A DNA stretch of 61,135 nucleotides from Candidatus Bacteroides intestinavium (lineage in GTDB: Bacteria; Bacteroidota; Bacteroidia; Bacteroidales; Bacteroidaceae). A model generated the notes under the pieces. The model had not been told where the DNA came from and did no database searches. It saw nothing but the letters and a program-made list of their open reading frames with translations. The number at the start of each line of letters is the position of its first letter. Within the stretch, counting starts at the first letter, position 1. Location of the stretch: assembly GCA_019118325.1 (NCBI GenBank), contig DWZE01000059.1, positions 1 through 61,135 on the forward strand, read 5' to 3'. A program made the translations under genes and the position numbers. Shown in pieces: positions 26,936 through 36,168 of the stretch.

Positions 26936-29329
26936 ATGAAGAAGCTGTTACTTGGAATGGGGGTGGTACTTTGTGCCTCTGTGGCGACAGCCCAGTCCAC
27001 CCTCTGGAAGCACAAGAATTGGGAAGCCCGCATTTCAGAGCAGGGCTGTCTGGAGCAAATCGTTTTTAAGGAAAACGGGCGGAAGGACACCGTGCCTTTC
27101 TTCCGTGAGGACGGACAGTTCATGGGGCCTTCTTTCTACGTCGTGGCAGACGGGAAGGCGCAGACTGCGGATTGGATGCCAGACGGTTACCGCTCCTACA
27201 GGGCTGTGATAGACCACGTGGAGTGCCGCCTGACTTATAAGGCCTGGAAAGGGCAGCCCGCGTTGGAGGTGACCCTGATAAACCAGGGGCACGTTCCTTT
27301 CCAGCCGGAGAAGGCCGGCCTGCGTCTGGGTATAGACACCTATATGGAGAAATATCCGGCCTGGTTCGGCAAGTATTTTCCTACGTTGATGCGCAACGAA
27401 AAGACGCATTTCTATGGGTATCTGCAGACACCGGCCGGCCGGACTTTAGGCATCGTTTCGCCTCAGCCTATAGCTTCATGGAGTGTGGAGTATAATTTGG
27501 GTTATCAGGACCCGGCTCCTCATTGGTTCATGGGACATCGCATCGAGTCGTTGAACCTTGACTTGCTGAACACGTTGCCTTTGCCCGAACGGCATCCGCA
27601 GCATTTGTGGATGTTGAAGCAAGGGGAGAGTAAAACTTGGATTATCGCTTTGGTTGATATAGAACGGCCGGGAGATTTCGAGAAGACCGTTCGGAAATTG
27701 GCTGATGTTCCGATGCTTCGGATTTCGCAGACCACATGCCGTCCCAATGAAGAACTTTCCTTTGATGTATTGTCTGAGGAGGCCGTCGTTTCTGTCTGCA
27801 ATGAGCGGGGACATGAATTGCCTTTGCAAATAGAACCACAGGCCAATGGGGTACAGCGTGTCACTTGCACCTTACCCGAAGTGGGGCTTTATACGGTCCG
27901 TGCCGTAGAAGGAGACAAGATAACAGAAGGAGTTTTGTCAGCCCATCCGTCCCGTCGTTGGGTGTTGGAACAGGCTCGTAGCAATGCCTGGAAATATCAT
28001 CAGAAAGCCACTTCGCACATCGAGAGCTGGTATGGCTTCTATTCTGCTTTCGAAGCAGCGAAGTATTTTCCGGATAAGGAATTGGATGAGAGACTGGACC
28101 GCCGCTTCAGCTATTTGTTCGACTTGCTGCACGACACGGTGAAGATGGAGCCGAAGTATTACGCTTCCCGCATCCAGAACACGTCGGGAACCATCAATCT
28201 CTTGGTGGGACGCTATCAGGACCACGGCGACCGTGAGGATTTGAAGAAAGCCTCGCGCCTGGCCGATTGGCTGATAAAGACCTGGCAACGGGAGGACGGG
28301 GCTTATGTCAATCACCACATTGTTTATACCAGCGTTATCTATGTGGCCAAGAATATCCTGGAACTGGCTGTGGCTGAATATGAGTTGGGCCGGCAAGACC
28401 CGGTTTGGCTGGAGGCTGCCGAACGGCATTACGCTTCAGCCAAGCGTGCCATTGACCAACTGGTGGATGCGCAAGGCAACTTCGAGACCGAAGGCGAACT
28501 GACTTTTGAGGACGGCATGATTTCCTGCTCGGCTTTGCAGATAGGCATGTTGGGGTTGATGCAGTCCGATGAGGCTACCCGCAAGCACTACACGGATGCC
28601 ATGCTGCAGATTCTGCATAGCCATGACTGTCTGACGCAACTTCGTGTGCCGGATGCCCGCCGCCGTGGGGGAACCATGCGTTATTGGGAGGCGCAGTATG
28701 ATGTACAGATGTTGCCCAATATGTTCAATTCGCCCCATGGATGGAGCGGTTGGCGCGCCTATGCCACTTACTATGCTTATCTGTTGACGGGCGACGAGCG
28801 CTGGCTGCTCGAGACCTACAATGCAGCGGGGGCTTTCTCCCACCTCATTGACAACCGGACGGGCGACTTGCGTTGGGCCTTTGTGGTGGATCCGTATCTG
28901 AGAGTGCGTCAAGCTTGTAGCGCGGATACGCATGTGACGGCCGATTCGTTGAGCTTCGGCAATCCGCATCCGGACTTGTATGATACGCGCACGTTCGTCA
29001 TTGGCGAACAATATGTCAATATGATTAGCGACTGGCAGGGAGTGAACACGCAGGACAATGACGTGCACGAAGTGTTCAAGTTTATGGGCGAAGCCATGCT
29101 GACGAATGCCTTTGTCGTGGAGCGTGCGGACGGCACCGTTGTGGGCTATAATTGCCGGGTGACCCGCCAAGGAAATACACTGCAGGTAGAAGCGGATGAA
29201 AAGCAGATGACCAATCTGCACTGTAACCTCCGCAACGCCTATAAAGTCTCTTTCCGTGGACAGACCCGTGAGTTGAAGCCTCATTACTTGGGTTGGGCTT
29301 TCGGAACGGATATATACGCCGGGCGTTAA
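26936..29329 (+). CDS. Secreted alpha/alpha-barrel protein, probable glycosidase or lyase
   Basis: A 797-residue exported protein with a signal peptide ending VATAQ. The N-terminal 270 residues look like a beta-sandwich. The region from about residue 340 to 720 has the repeated helical pattern of a six-hairpin toroid (WYGFYSAFEAAKYF, NTSGTINLLVGRYQDH, SPHGWSGWRAYATYYAYLL), as in many polysaccharide lyases and GH families. I could not assign a family. It sits between the DUF4832 and GH35 genes, so it probably acts on the same glycan. An alternative ATG lies at 26924. Confidence 0.75.
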   Translation: MKKLLLGMGVVLCASVATAQSTLWKHKNWEARISEQGCLEQIVFKENGRKDTVPFFREDGQFMGPSFYVVADGKAQTADWMPDGYRSYRAVIDHVECRLTYKAWKGQPALEVTLINQGHVPFQPEKAGLRLGIDTYMEKYPAWFGKYFPTLMRNEKTHFYGYLQTPAGRTLGIVSPQPIASWSVEYNLGYQDPAPHWFMGHRIESLNLDLLNTLPLPERHPQHLWMLKQGESKTWIIALVDIERPGDFEKTVRKLADVPMLRISQTTCRPNEELSFDVLSEEAVVSVCNERGHELPLQIEPQANGVQRVTCTLPEVGLYTVRAVEGDKITEGVLSAHPSRRWVLEQARSNAWKYHQKATSHIESWYGFYSAFEAAKYFPDKELDERLDRRFSYLFDLLHDTVKMEPKYYASRIQNTSGTINLLVGRYQDHGDREDLKKASRLADWLIKTWQREDGAYVNHHIVYTSVIYVAKNILELAVAEYELGRQDPVWLEAAERHYASAKRAIDQLVDAQGNFETEGELTFEDGMISCSALQIGMLGLMQSDEATRKHYTDAMLQILHSHDCLTQLRVPDARRRGGTMRYWEAQYDVQMLPNMFNSPHGWSGWRAYATYYAYLLTGDERWLLETYNAAGAFSHLIDNRTGDLRWAFVVDPYLRVRQACSADTHVTADSLSFGNPHPDLYDTRTFVIGEQYVNMISDWQGVNTQDNDVHEVFKFMGEAMLTNAFVVERADGTVVGYNCRVTRQGNTLQVEADEKQMTNLHCNLRNAYKVSFRGQTRELKPHYLGWAFGTDIYAGR

Positions 29330-29388
29330 AATACTGCTAAGTACTCGGTGTGTATAATTCTTAAGTAAGTCGCAAGAATTAAATGATA

Positions 29389-29569
29389 ACCCGTTGGCGG
29401 AATTAATTGGGGTATGAGACCCACGGGCGGAGATATCTTCGGGCCAAGACAGAGATATCTTCGGACAAGGACGGAGATATCTCTGGACAAAAGCGGAGAT
29501 ATCCGCCCGCAAAGCCGTACAATGGACCGACAAATAAAGTGCATATCGGTTATAATTCCGCCAACGGGT
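29389..29569. mobile_element. 181-bp MITE-like element carrying GATATC-22 array B
   Basis: Terminal inverted repeats ACCCGTTGGCGGAATTA (29389-29405) and its exact complement (29553-29569) are flanked on both sides by the direct repeat AAATGATA (29381-29388 and 29570-29577), a perfect 8-bp target duplication. The interior holds the 22-bp GATATC array and no ORF. The related leader upstream of the GH16 gene (about 23970) has a similar A/T-rich stretch without the insertion and acts as an approximate empty site. It would need a transposase in trans. Confidence 0.85.
29426..29513. repeat. GATATC-22 array B (4 units)
   Basis: GATATC at 29432, 29454, 29476 and 29498, each 22 bp apart. The spacers are TTCGGGCCAAGACAGA, TTCGGACAAGGACGGA and TCTGGACAAAAGCGGA. 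The left flank (AATTAATTGG, about 10 bp, then CCACGGGCGG) is shared with array D. Confidence 0.92.
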
Positions 29570-29585
29570 AAATGATATTATCTTT

Positions 29586-29709
29586 TGAGGAGTTAAGGAG
29601 TTAAGAAGTTAAGCCAATACCTCTGTGTATACGGTTCTCATTGGCTTACTATCGGCTTAACTCCTAACGGAGCGCAGCGGAGTGATAACTCCTTCACTTC
29701 TTAACTCCT
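29586..29709. repeat. Palindromic element, 8-bp-unit family (P5b)
   Basis: A second copy of the 23986 element. The left arm has three 8-bp units (GGAGTTAA, GGAGTTAA, GAAGTTAA) against two in the first copy. The right arm ends CTTCACTTCTTAACTCC. It lies directly after the MITE and before the GH35 gene. Confidence 0.9.
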
Positions 29710-29752
29710 ATTATATAAACTAAATTTGAACATCTACTTAATGCTTTTCATT

Positions 29753-31564
29753 ATGAACAAAACTTCGTTGTTGACTATTCTTTTATTTCTGCTGTTGTGC
29801 GGAGGTCATGTCGGGGCCCACGACAAGCAAAAGCACTCGTTCCGGTTGGGCGAAAACCAATTCTGGTTAGACGAAAAACCTTTTCAGATTATTTCCGGTG
29901 AGATGCATCCCGCACGTGTGCCTGTGGAGTATTGGCGCCACCGTGTGCGGATGATTAAGGCTATGGGCTGCAATACCGTGGCCTGCTATGTGATGTGGAA
30001 TTACCATGAGAGCGAGCCTGGTAAGTTCGATTTCCAGACAGGCAACCATAACCTCGAGCATTTCATTCAAATCGTACAGGAAGAAGGCATGTTCCTGCTG
30101 TTTCGTCCAGGTCCCTATACCTGTGGTGAATGGGACTTCGGAGGACTGCCTGCTTACCTGCTTTCCGTGCCAGACATCAAGATTCGCTGCATGGATTCCC
30201 GCTATGTGGCTGCTGTGGAGCGTTATATCAAGCAACTGTCTCCCCTTGTCCGCAAGTACGAGGTGAACAACGGCGGTCCTATCCTCATGGTGCAGTTAGA
30301 GAATGAATATGGCAGCTATGGCAATGATCGTTCCTATATGAAGTGGCTGCACGACTTGTGGCGCAGCGAAGGTGTTACTGTTCCTTTTTATACGGCTGAT
30401 GGGGCTACGCCGGCTATGCTGGAGGCCGGCACGTATCCGGGGGCAGCCGTGGGGTTAGACCCTGCCGCCTCGCAAGCCGAGTTTGACGAGCCGCTGAAAC
30501 TGGATTCAACAGCCAGTGTCTTCTGTTCCGAACTTTATCCGGGTTGGCTGACGCATTGGCGTGAAGATTGGAATGGTCGGAATACAAAGTCTATTGCAGA
30601 CAATGTCAGATGGTTGTTGGAAAACGGTAAGTCGTTCAACTACTATGTGGCCCATGGCGGTACGAATTTCGGCTTTTGGGCAGGGGCAAATTCGCCTGAA
30701 CCTGGTGTTTATCAGCCCGATGTTACCAGCTATGATTATAATGCTCCTATCAACGAGATGGGCGAGGCTACCCCCAAATATATGGCTTTGCGCGAACTGG
30801 CACAGAAGTATAGTAAGAAAAAGTTGCCTGCTGTGCCCGAGCCGCTGCCTTCCATCACTTTCCCGGCTATCCGGGCTGAGCGTTTCACCTCCGTGTGGGA
30901 CAATTTGCCCGCAGCCCGGGAGATTGTGCAACCTGTCCCGATGGAGATGTTGCACCAGTATGAAGGATTGATTCTCTACCGCACACGCCTGACGGGACAG
31001 AAGAGTGGCACCTTGCGCATTGATGAGGTGCATGATTATGCTACTGTTTTCCTCAACGGACGTTATATCGGTAGCATCGACCGTACTTTGGGCCAGAACT
31101 CCTTGATTATTCCTGTTTCCGGCGAGGAGCATCCCGTGCTCGATATTCTGGTGGAGAGCATGGGCCGCATCAATTTTGCCGCACAGATGATAGATCGTAA
31201 AGGCATCACAGACCATGTCACCCTCAACGGCATGACGTTGATGAATTGGGAAGCCTTTAGCATTCCCATGTCAGCGGACTATGTGTCTTCTTTGAAAGCA
31301 AGTGCTACTGTCCGCCCGGGCATGTTTTTCAAGGCTACGTTGAATCTGGAGGAAACGGGCGACTGTTACATTGATATGAAAGACTTCACCAAAGGCATTG
31401 TTTATGTGAACGGGCACAATCTGGGGCGTTATTGGAATGTAGGCCCTCAGTTTCGCCTTTATTGCCCGGGCGTGTGGTTGCGTAAAGGAGCGAACGAGGT
31501 CGTGATATTCGACATGCATCAGACAGAGCCAGGTGTTATCACTGGGCATAAAACATTGGACTGA
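29753..31564 (+). CDS. Glycoside hydrolase family 35 beta-galactosidase
   Basis: A 603-residue secreted exo-beta-galactosidase with a signal peptide ending VGAHD. The TIM barrel carries the GH35 signature GGPILMVQLENEYGSYG with the acid/base glutamate, and the nucleophile lies in FCSELYPGW. C-terminal jelly-roll domains follow. It would release terminal beta-galactose from mucin-type or plant oligosaccharides. ATG 29753 gives the best signal peptide, but 29741 is also possible. It shares its leader repeat with the GH16 gene. Confidence 0.94.
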   Translation: MNKTSLLTILLFLLLCGGHVGAHDKQKHSFRLGENQFWLDEKPFQIISGEMHPARVPVEYWRHRVRMIKAMGCNTVACYVMWNYHESEPGKFDFQTGNHNLEHFIQIVQEEGMFLLFRPGPYTCGEWDFGGLPAYLLSVPDIKIRCMDSRYVAAVERYIKQLSPLVRKYEVNNGGPILMVQLENEYGSYGNDRSYMKWLHDLWRSEGVTVPFYTADGATPAMLEAGTYPGAAVGLDPAASQAEFDEPLKLDSTASVFCSELYPGWLTHWREDWNGRNTKSIADNVRWLLENGKSFNYYVAHGGTNFGFWAGANSPEPGVYQPDVTSYDYNAPINEMGEATPKYMALRELAQKYSKKKLPAVPEPLPSITFPAIRAERFTSVWDNLPAAREIVQPVPMEMLHQYEGLILYRTRLTGQKSGTLRIDEVHDYATVFLNGRYIGSIDRTLGQNSLIIPVSGEEHPVLDILVESMGRINFAAQMIDRKGITDHVTLNGMTLMNWEAFSIPMSADYVSSLKASATVRPGMFFKATLNLEETGDCYIDMKDFTKGIVYVNGHNLGRYWNVGPQFRLYCPGVWLRKGANEVVIFDMHQTEPGVITGHKTLD

Positions 31565-31644
31565 ATATCACTAAACCTTGATTGTAGGATAGGTGTTGTT
31601 AATGTAGATGTTGATATTTGGTTTATATGATAAATAGGAATTTA

Positions 31645-31748
31645 ATTCTTTAGACGCAGATGACGCTGATCTATAATCTTTGATAACGGATAATCCGTCA
31701 ATAAAGAAAATGAATCTGCGTCATCCGCGTCATCTGCGTCTAAAGAAT
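31645..31748. repeat. Palindromic element, 9-bp-unit family (P1b)
   Basis: The left arm begins ATTCTTTAGACGCAGATGA and the inverted right arm ends TCATCTGCGTCTAAAGAAT; 25 of the first 26 positions pair. The arms are 9-bp tandem units. The same family as 14181, it lies between the GH35 and GH89 genes. Confidence 0.92.
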
Positions 31749-31808
31749 CACACCGCTAAATTATCATTTAATTCTTTCGATTTACTTACTTAAAAACATA
31801 ATAACCTA

Positions 31809-33962
31809 ATGAGAAAACTGATCTTTTTCTTCGCCTTCTGCCTGCTTATAGGTTGGGCACAGGCATCGCCGATTACCGGCTTGTTGGAACGCATTGATCC
31901 GGGGGCATCGGCCAAGTTTAAAATTGAGTTGCAACGCGCGGACACCGACTTCTTTGAGTTGGACCAGGCAGGCGACAAGGTCGTGGTGCGTGGCAATAAC
32001 TACGTCAGCATTGCTACCGGCATCAATTGGTATCTGAAGTATTATGCAGGCATTCACTTGTCTTGGAATGGCATGAAGGCCCAACTGCCGGGTGTATTGC
32101 CGCCTGTCACTCAGAAAGAGCGGCACGAAACGGCTTTGCAGGATCGCTATTATCTGAATTACTGTACCTTCTCCTATAGTATGGCTTTCTGGGACTGGGA
32201 GCGATGGGAGCAGGAGATTGACTGGATGGCCCTGCACGGCATTAATCTGCCGTTGGCCATGGTGGGGACTGACACGGTGTGGCGCAACGTCCTGTTGAAG
32301 TTGGGGTATACAAAAGAAGAGGCTAACGCTTTCATCGCCGGGCCGGCCTTCCAGGCATGGTGGTTGATGAATAACCTCGAAGGTTGGGGTGGCCCTAACA
32401 GCGACCAATGGTACGAGGACCGTGTGGCCCTGCAGAAGAAAATTCTGAAGCGGATGCGTGAGTATGGCATTCGTCCCGTGCTGCCCGGCTATTCGGGCAT
32501 GTTGCCGCATGATGCCAAGGAGAAACTGGGCGTGAACGTCACCGATCCGGGACTGTGGAACGGTTTCCACCGTCCGGCCTTCCTGCAACCCACGGACGAG
32601 CGTTTTCAGGAGATTGCCTCTTTGTATTATAAGGAAATGAACCGCCTCTTCGGCAAGGCCGATTACTACTCCATGGACCCCTTCCACGAGGGAGGCAGTG
32701 TGAAGGGAGTGGACCTGGATGCCACCGGGCAGGCCATTCTGCATGCCATGAAGCGCAACAATCCGAAGGCGGTCTGGGTGGTGCAGGCCTGGGGAGCCAA
32801 TCCGCGTCCGCAGATGATGAAGAGTATCCCGCAGGGCGATATGTTGGTGTTGGACCTCTATTCGGAGAGCCGTCCTCAATGGGGCGACCCGTCGTCCTCA
32901 TGGTATCGCCAGAACGGTTTTGACGGACAGGACTGGCTCTACTGCATGTTGTTGAACTATGGGGGCAATGTAGGCCTGCACGGCAAGATGGCCCATGTCA
33001 TCGACGAGTTCTACAAGGCCAAGGAAAGTCCTTTCGGCGCTACCTTGCGCGGTGTAGGTTTGACACCGGAGGGCATCGAGAACAATCCGGTGATGTACGA
33101 GCTCGTGACCGAATTGCCTTGGCGTGACAGTCGTTTCACTAAGGATGAATGGCTGGCCGGATATCTCCGCGGTCGTTACGGTAAGGCGGATGCGAAGGTA
33201 TTGGAGGCATGGACTCTCCTCAGCAATACCATCTACGCCTGTCCGGACGAATCTACCCAGCAAGGCACGCATGAGTCCGTTTTCTGCGCCCGTCCTTCGC
33301 TGAAGGCCTATCAGGTGTCTTCCTGGTCCGAGATGTCCGACTATTACGAACCGATGGACGTCATCCGGGCGGCCGGCATCTTGCTGGAACATGCCGAAGA
33401 CTTCCGGGGCAACAACAACTTCGAGTATGACCTGGTGGACATCGTGCGCCAGGCGGTAGCCGAGAAAGGCCGTCTGGTCTATCCCGTGGTAGTCAGTGCG
33501 TTCAAGGCCGGCGACAAAGAACTGTTTGCCGCCGCTTCCCGCCGTTTCCTCAATCTGATACTCTTGCAGGACAAGCTGCTGGCCACACGCTCCGAGTTCA
33601 AGGTGGGCCACTGGATTGAGAAAGCCCGCGCCTTGGGGCATACGGCCGAGGAGAAGGATCGCTACGAATGGAACGCCCGTGTGCAGATCACCACGTGGGG
33701 CAACCGTGTCACGGCCGACGACGGCGGCTTGCGCGACTATGCCCACAAGGAATGGAACGGCCTCTTGCGCGACTTCTACCACATGCGCTGGAAGACCTAT
33801 TTCGATGAACTGGCCCGCCAATTGGACGGCGCAACGCCCCGCACCATCGACTTCTATGCCTTGGAGGAGCCGTGGACGTTGCAGCACAACGCTTATGTCT
33901 CCGCACCGGAGGGCGATGCGATAGACGTGGCGCGCGAGGTGTATGACGCTATTGCGCGCTGA
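31809..33962 (+). CDS. Glycoside hydrolase family 89 alpha-N-acetylglucosaminidase
   Basis: A 717-residue secreted enzyme homologous to human NAGLU, with a signal peptide ending WAQAS. GH89 hallmarks are RYYLNYCTFSYSMAFWDWE, the DWMALHGINLPLAMVG barrel core, a catalytic-glutamate context in MDPFHEGG, and VELPWRDS-like and WGNR motifs further on. It removes alpha-linked GlcNAc, as found capping gastric-type mucin O-glycans or in heparan sulfate. As the last enzyme of the locus it is the strongest clue to substrate. Confidence 0.95.
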   Translation: MRKLIFFFAFCLLIGWAQASPITGLLERIDPGASAKFKIELQRADTDFFELDQAGDKVVVRGNNYVSIATGINWYLKYYAGIHLSWNGMKAQLPGVLPPVTQKERHETALQDRYYLNYCTFSYSMAFWDWERWEQEIDWMALHGINLPLAMVGTDTVWRNVLLKLGYTKEEANAFIAGPAFQAWWLMNNLEGWGGPNSDQWYEDRVALQKKILKRMREYGIRPVLPGYSGMLPHDAKEKLGVNVTDPGLWNGFHRPAFLQPTDERFQEIASLYYKEMNRLFGKADYYSMDPFHEGGSVKGVDLDATGQAILHAMKRNNPKAVWVVQAWGANPRPQMMKSIPQGDMLVLDLYSESRPQWGDPSSSWYRQNGFDGQDWLYCMLLNYGGNVGLHGKMAHVIDEFYKAKESPFGATLRGVGLTPEGIENNPVMYELVTELPWRDSRFTKDEWLAGYLRGRYGKADAKVLEAWTLLSNTIYACPDESTQQGTHESVFCARPSLKAYQVSSWSEMSDYYEPMDVIRAAGILLEHAEDFRGNNNFEYDLVDIVRQAVAEKGRLVYPVVVSAFKAGDKELFAAASRRFLNLILLQDKLLATRSEFKVGHWIEKARALGHTAEEKDRYEWNARVQITTWGNRVTADDGGLRDYAHKEWNGLLRDFYHMRWKTYFDELARQLDGATPRTIDFYALEEPWTLQHNAYVSAPEGDAIDVAREVYDAIAR

Positions 33963-34092
33963 AATCAAAGGTCGGAACAGGTTGTCCACCACGGAGTGGC
34001 TGGAGAATCTTGCTTTGGGGGCTTTGCCCGTTTTTTGAACAGGCAAAGAGAGTATTTCCCGCCGGATATGCGGTCTTGTCCGCAATTTGCCG

Positions 34093-34100
34093 TATCTTTG
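34093..34100 (+). promoter_or_regulatory. -7 box for surE-lpxB
   Basis: TATCTTTG lies 35 bp before the surE ATG. An 8-bp hairpin at 34022-34048 precedes it. Confidence 0.55.
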
Positions 34101-34135
34101 TCCACCAGTAAACAGAATACTAAACGCATAGAACA

Positions 34136-34900
34136 ATGGATAATCAAAGACCTTTGATTCTGGTTTCCAATGATGACGGCATCACAGCCAAGGGAATCAG
34201 CGAGTTAATCAAGTTTCTCCGCCCGCTGGGCGAGATTGTGGTAATGGCTCCGGACGCACCTCGCTCCGGTACGGCTTGCTCACTGACGGTGAACAAGCCT
34301 ATCCACTACCAACTGTTGCGCAAGGATGTGGGGCTGACGGTGTACAAATGTTCGGGCACACCGACCGATTGTGTCAAGCTGGCTTTCCATACGGTGCTGG
34401 ACCGTCGGCCTTCGCTCGTGGTAGGTGGCATCAACCACGGTGACAATTCCGCCGTCAATGTACACTATTCCGGAACGATGGGCGTGGTGATGGAAGGCTG
34501 CCTGAAGGGGGTTCCCTCCATTGCATTCTCGATATGCAGCCATGATCCCAATGCCGATTTCGAACCTGCCGGCGAATACATCCGCGACATTGCCCGGAAA
34601 GTGTTGGAAAAAGGGCTGCCCCCCTTGACCTGCCTTAATGTCAACATTCCCGATACCAAGGAGTTGAAGGGCGTGCGCGTCTGCCGTCAGACGTTGGGCC
34701 AGTGGGTGAACGAGTGGGAGAATTTCGCACATCGGGACGATACGCATTATTATTGGTTGACAGGTACGTTCGAGAACGCTGAACCTGACAATGAGGCTAC
34801 TGACCATTGGGCCTTGGACAACGGCTACATAGCCGTCACGCCCACCACCGTGGATGTCACGGCTTACGACCTGATGGATGAACTGAAAACCTGGTTCTGA
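34136..34900 (+). CDS. surE: 5'/3'-nucleotidase SurE
   Basis: A 254-residue metal-dependent nucleotide phosphatase. The N-terminal [13 protein letters not shown] contains the metal-binding double aspartate. Then come the [13 protein letters not shown] loop and [21 protein letters not shown], all diagnostic for SurE. It dephosphorylates nucleoside monophosphates and is linked to stationary-phase survival. lpxB follows after 4 bp, so the two are co-transcribed, a common Bacteroidetes arrangement. Confidence 0.95.
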   Translation: MDNQRPLILVSNDDGITAKGISELIKFLRPLGEIVVMAPDAPRSGTACSLTVNKPIHYQLLRKDVGLTVYKCSGTPTDCVKLAFHTVLDRRPSLVVGGINHGDNSAVNVHYSGTMGVVMEGCLKGVPSIAFSICSHDPNADFEPAGEYIRDIARKVLEKGLPPLTCLNVNIPDTKELKGVRVCRQTLGQWVNEWENFAHRDDTHYYWLTGTFENAEPDNEATDHWALDNGYIAVTPTTVDVTAYDLMDELKTWF

Positions 34901-34904
34901 CCTT

Positions 34905-36056
34905 ATGAAGTATTACCTCATAGTCGGCGAAGCTTCCGGCGACCTGCACGCTTCGCACCTGATGGCAGCCCTGAAGCAGGAAGACGCGGAGGCGACATTT
35001 CGTTTCTTCGGTGGAGACTTGATGGCGGCCGTCGGTGGTACGCAGGTGAAGCATTACAAGGACTTGGCCTATATGGGTTTTGTGCCTGTGCTGCTTCATC
35101 TGCGCACTATCTTCGCTGCGATGAGGCAATGCGAGGAAGACATCACGGCCTGGCATCCCGATGTGGTGATATTGGTGGACTATCCCGGTTTTAACCTGAA
35201 GATTGCCGAATATGTGCATGCGCATACGGATATTCCCGTCTACTACTACATCTCTCCCAAAATATGGGCGTGGAAGGAATATCGCATTAAGAATATCCGG
35301 CGGGATGTGGATGAGTTGTTTTCCATCTTGCCTTTCGAAGTCGATTTCTATGAGGGGAAGCACCACTATCCCATCCATTATGTGGGCAATCCTACGGTGG
35401 ACGAGGTGGCGGCCTTCAAAGCGTCCTATGCCGAAACGACCGATGGCTTCATCGCTTCCAACGGACTGGCAGGCAAGCCCATTGTAGCCTTGTTGGCCGG
35501 AAGCCGCAGACAGGAAATCAAAGACAATCTGCCCGATATGATTCGGGCGGCTTCCGCTTTCTCCGGAGATTACCAGCTGGTGGTGGCCGGTGCACCCGGC
35601 ATAGAACCGGAGTTCTATCGGCTTTATACGGGCGATGCCCCGGTGAAGGTCTTGTTCGGACAGACCTATCCGTTATTGGCGCACGCCACGGCTGCGTTGG
35701 TCACTTCGGGTACGGCCACGCTGGAAACGGCCCTCTTCCGGGTGCCGCAGGCTGTGTGCTATCACACTCCTCTGCCCAAGTTGATTGCTTTTCTGAAGCG
35801 GCACATACTGAAGGTGCCCTATATTTCGTTGGTCAACCTGATTGCAGGAGAAGAGGTGGTCAGGGAGTTGGTGGCAGACAAGATGACAGTAGAGCAGATG
35901 CGCGATGAGTTACAGAGTTTGTTGCACAATCCGGAACGGAGAGATGCGCTCCGTGCCGGCTATGACGAAATGGCCCGCCGCTTGGGAGAGCCTGGGGCAC
36001 CTGCGCATGCGGCCCGACAGATGGTGAAACTCTTGCGGAAGTCGAATGAGGGATAA
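34905..36056 (+). CDS. lpxB: Lipid-A-disaccharide synthase
   Basis: A 383-residue GT19 glycosyltransferase that joins UDP-diacylglucosamine and lipid X in lipid A assembly at the inner membrane. Family motifs are YLIVGEASGDLHASHL at the N-terminus, YYISPKIWAWKEYR, LLAGSRRQEI and TSGTATLETAL. It is the second gene of the surE operon, with a terminator 50 bp after its stop. Confidence 0.96.
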   Translation: MKYYLIVGEASGDLHASHLMAALKQEDAEATFRFFGGDLMAAVGGTQVKHYKDLAYMGFVPVLLHLRTIFAAMRQCEEDITAWHPDVVILVDYPGFNLKIAEYVHAHTDIPVYYYISPKIWAWKEYRIKNIRRDVDELFSILPFEVDFYEGKHHYPIHYVGNPTVDEVAAFKASYAETTDGFIASNGLAGKPIVALLAGSRRQEIKDNLPDMIRAASAFSGDYQLVVAGAPGIEPEFYRLYTGDAPVKVLFGQTYPLLAHATAALVTSGTATLETALFRVPQAVCYHTPLPKLIAFLKRHILKVPYISLVNLIAGEEVVRELVADKMTVEQMRDELQSLLHNPERRDALRAGYDEMARRLGEPGAPAHAARQMVKLLRKSNEG

Positions 36057-36104
36057 AGTCGCATCATTCTCATTCCTCTATTCCTATTTTATGTTAAACA
36101 ATGG

Positions 36105-36142
36105 TGAGCCGGTGCAGTAAATGCCCGGCTTGTTTGTTTTTA
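36105..36142 (+). terminator. Terminator of surE-lpxB
   Basis: GAGCCGG pairs with CCGGCTT around a 13-base loop, followed by a T-rich tail interrupted by G. Confidence 0.6.
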
Positions 36143-36168
36143 GTGTGTAACTTTAAAGCAAAAGCAAA

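Noticed and set aside
29426..29513. Tandem repeats as part of a repetitive protein
   Set aside because: The 22-bp period breaks the reading frame at each unit and no long frame spans the array.
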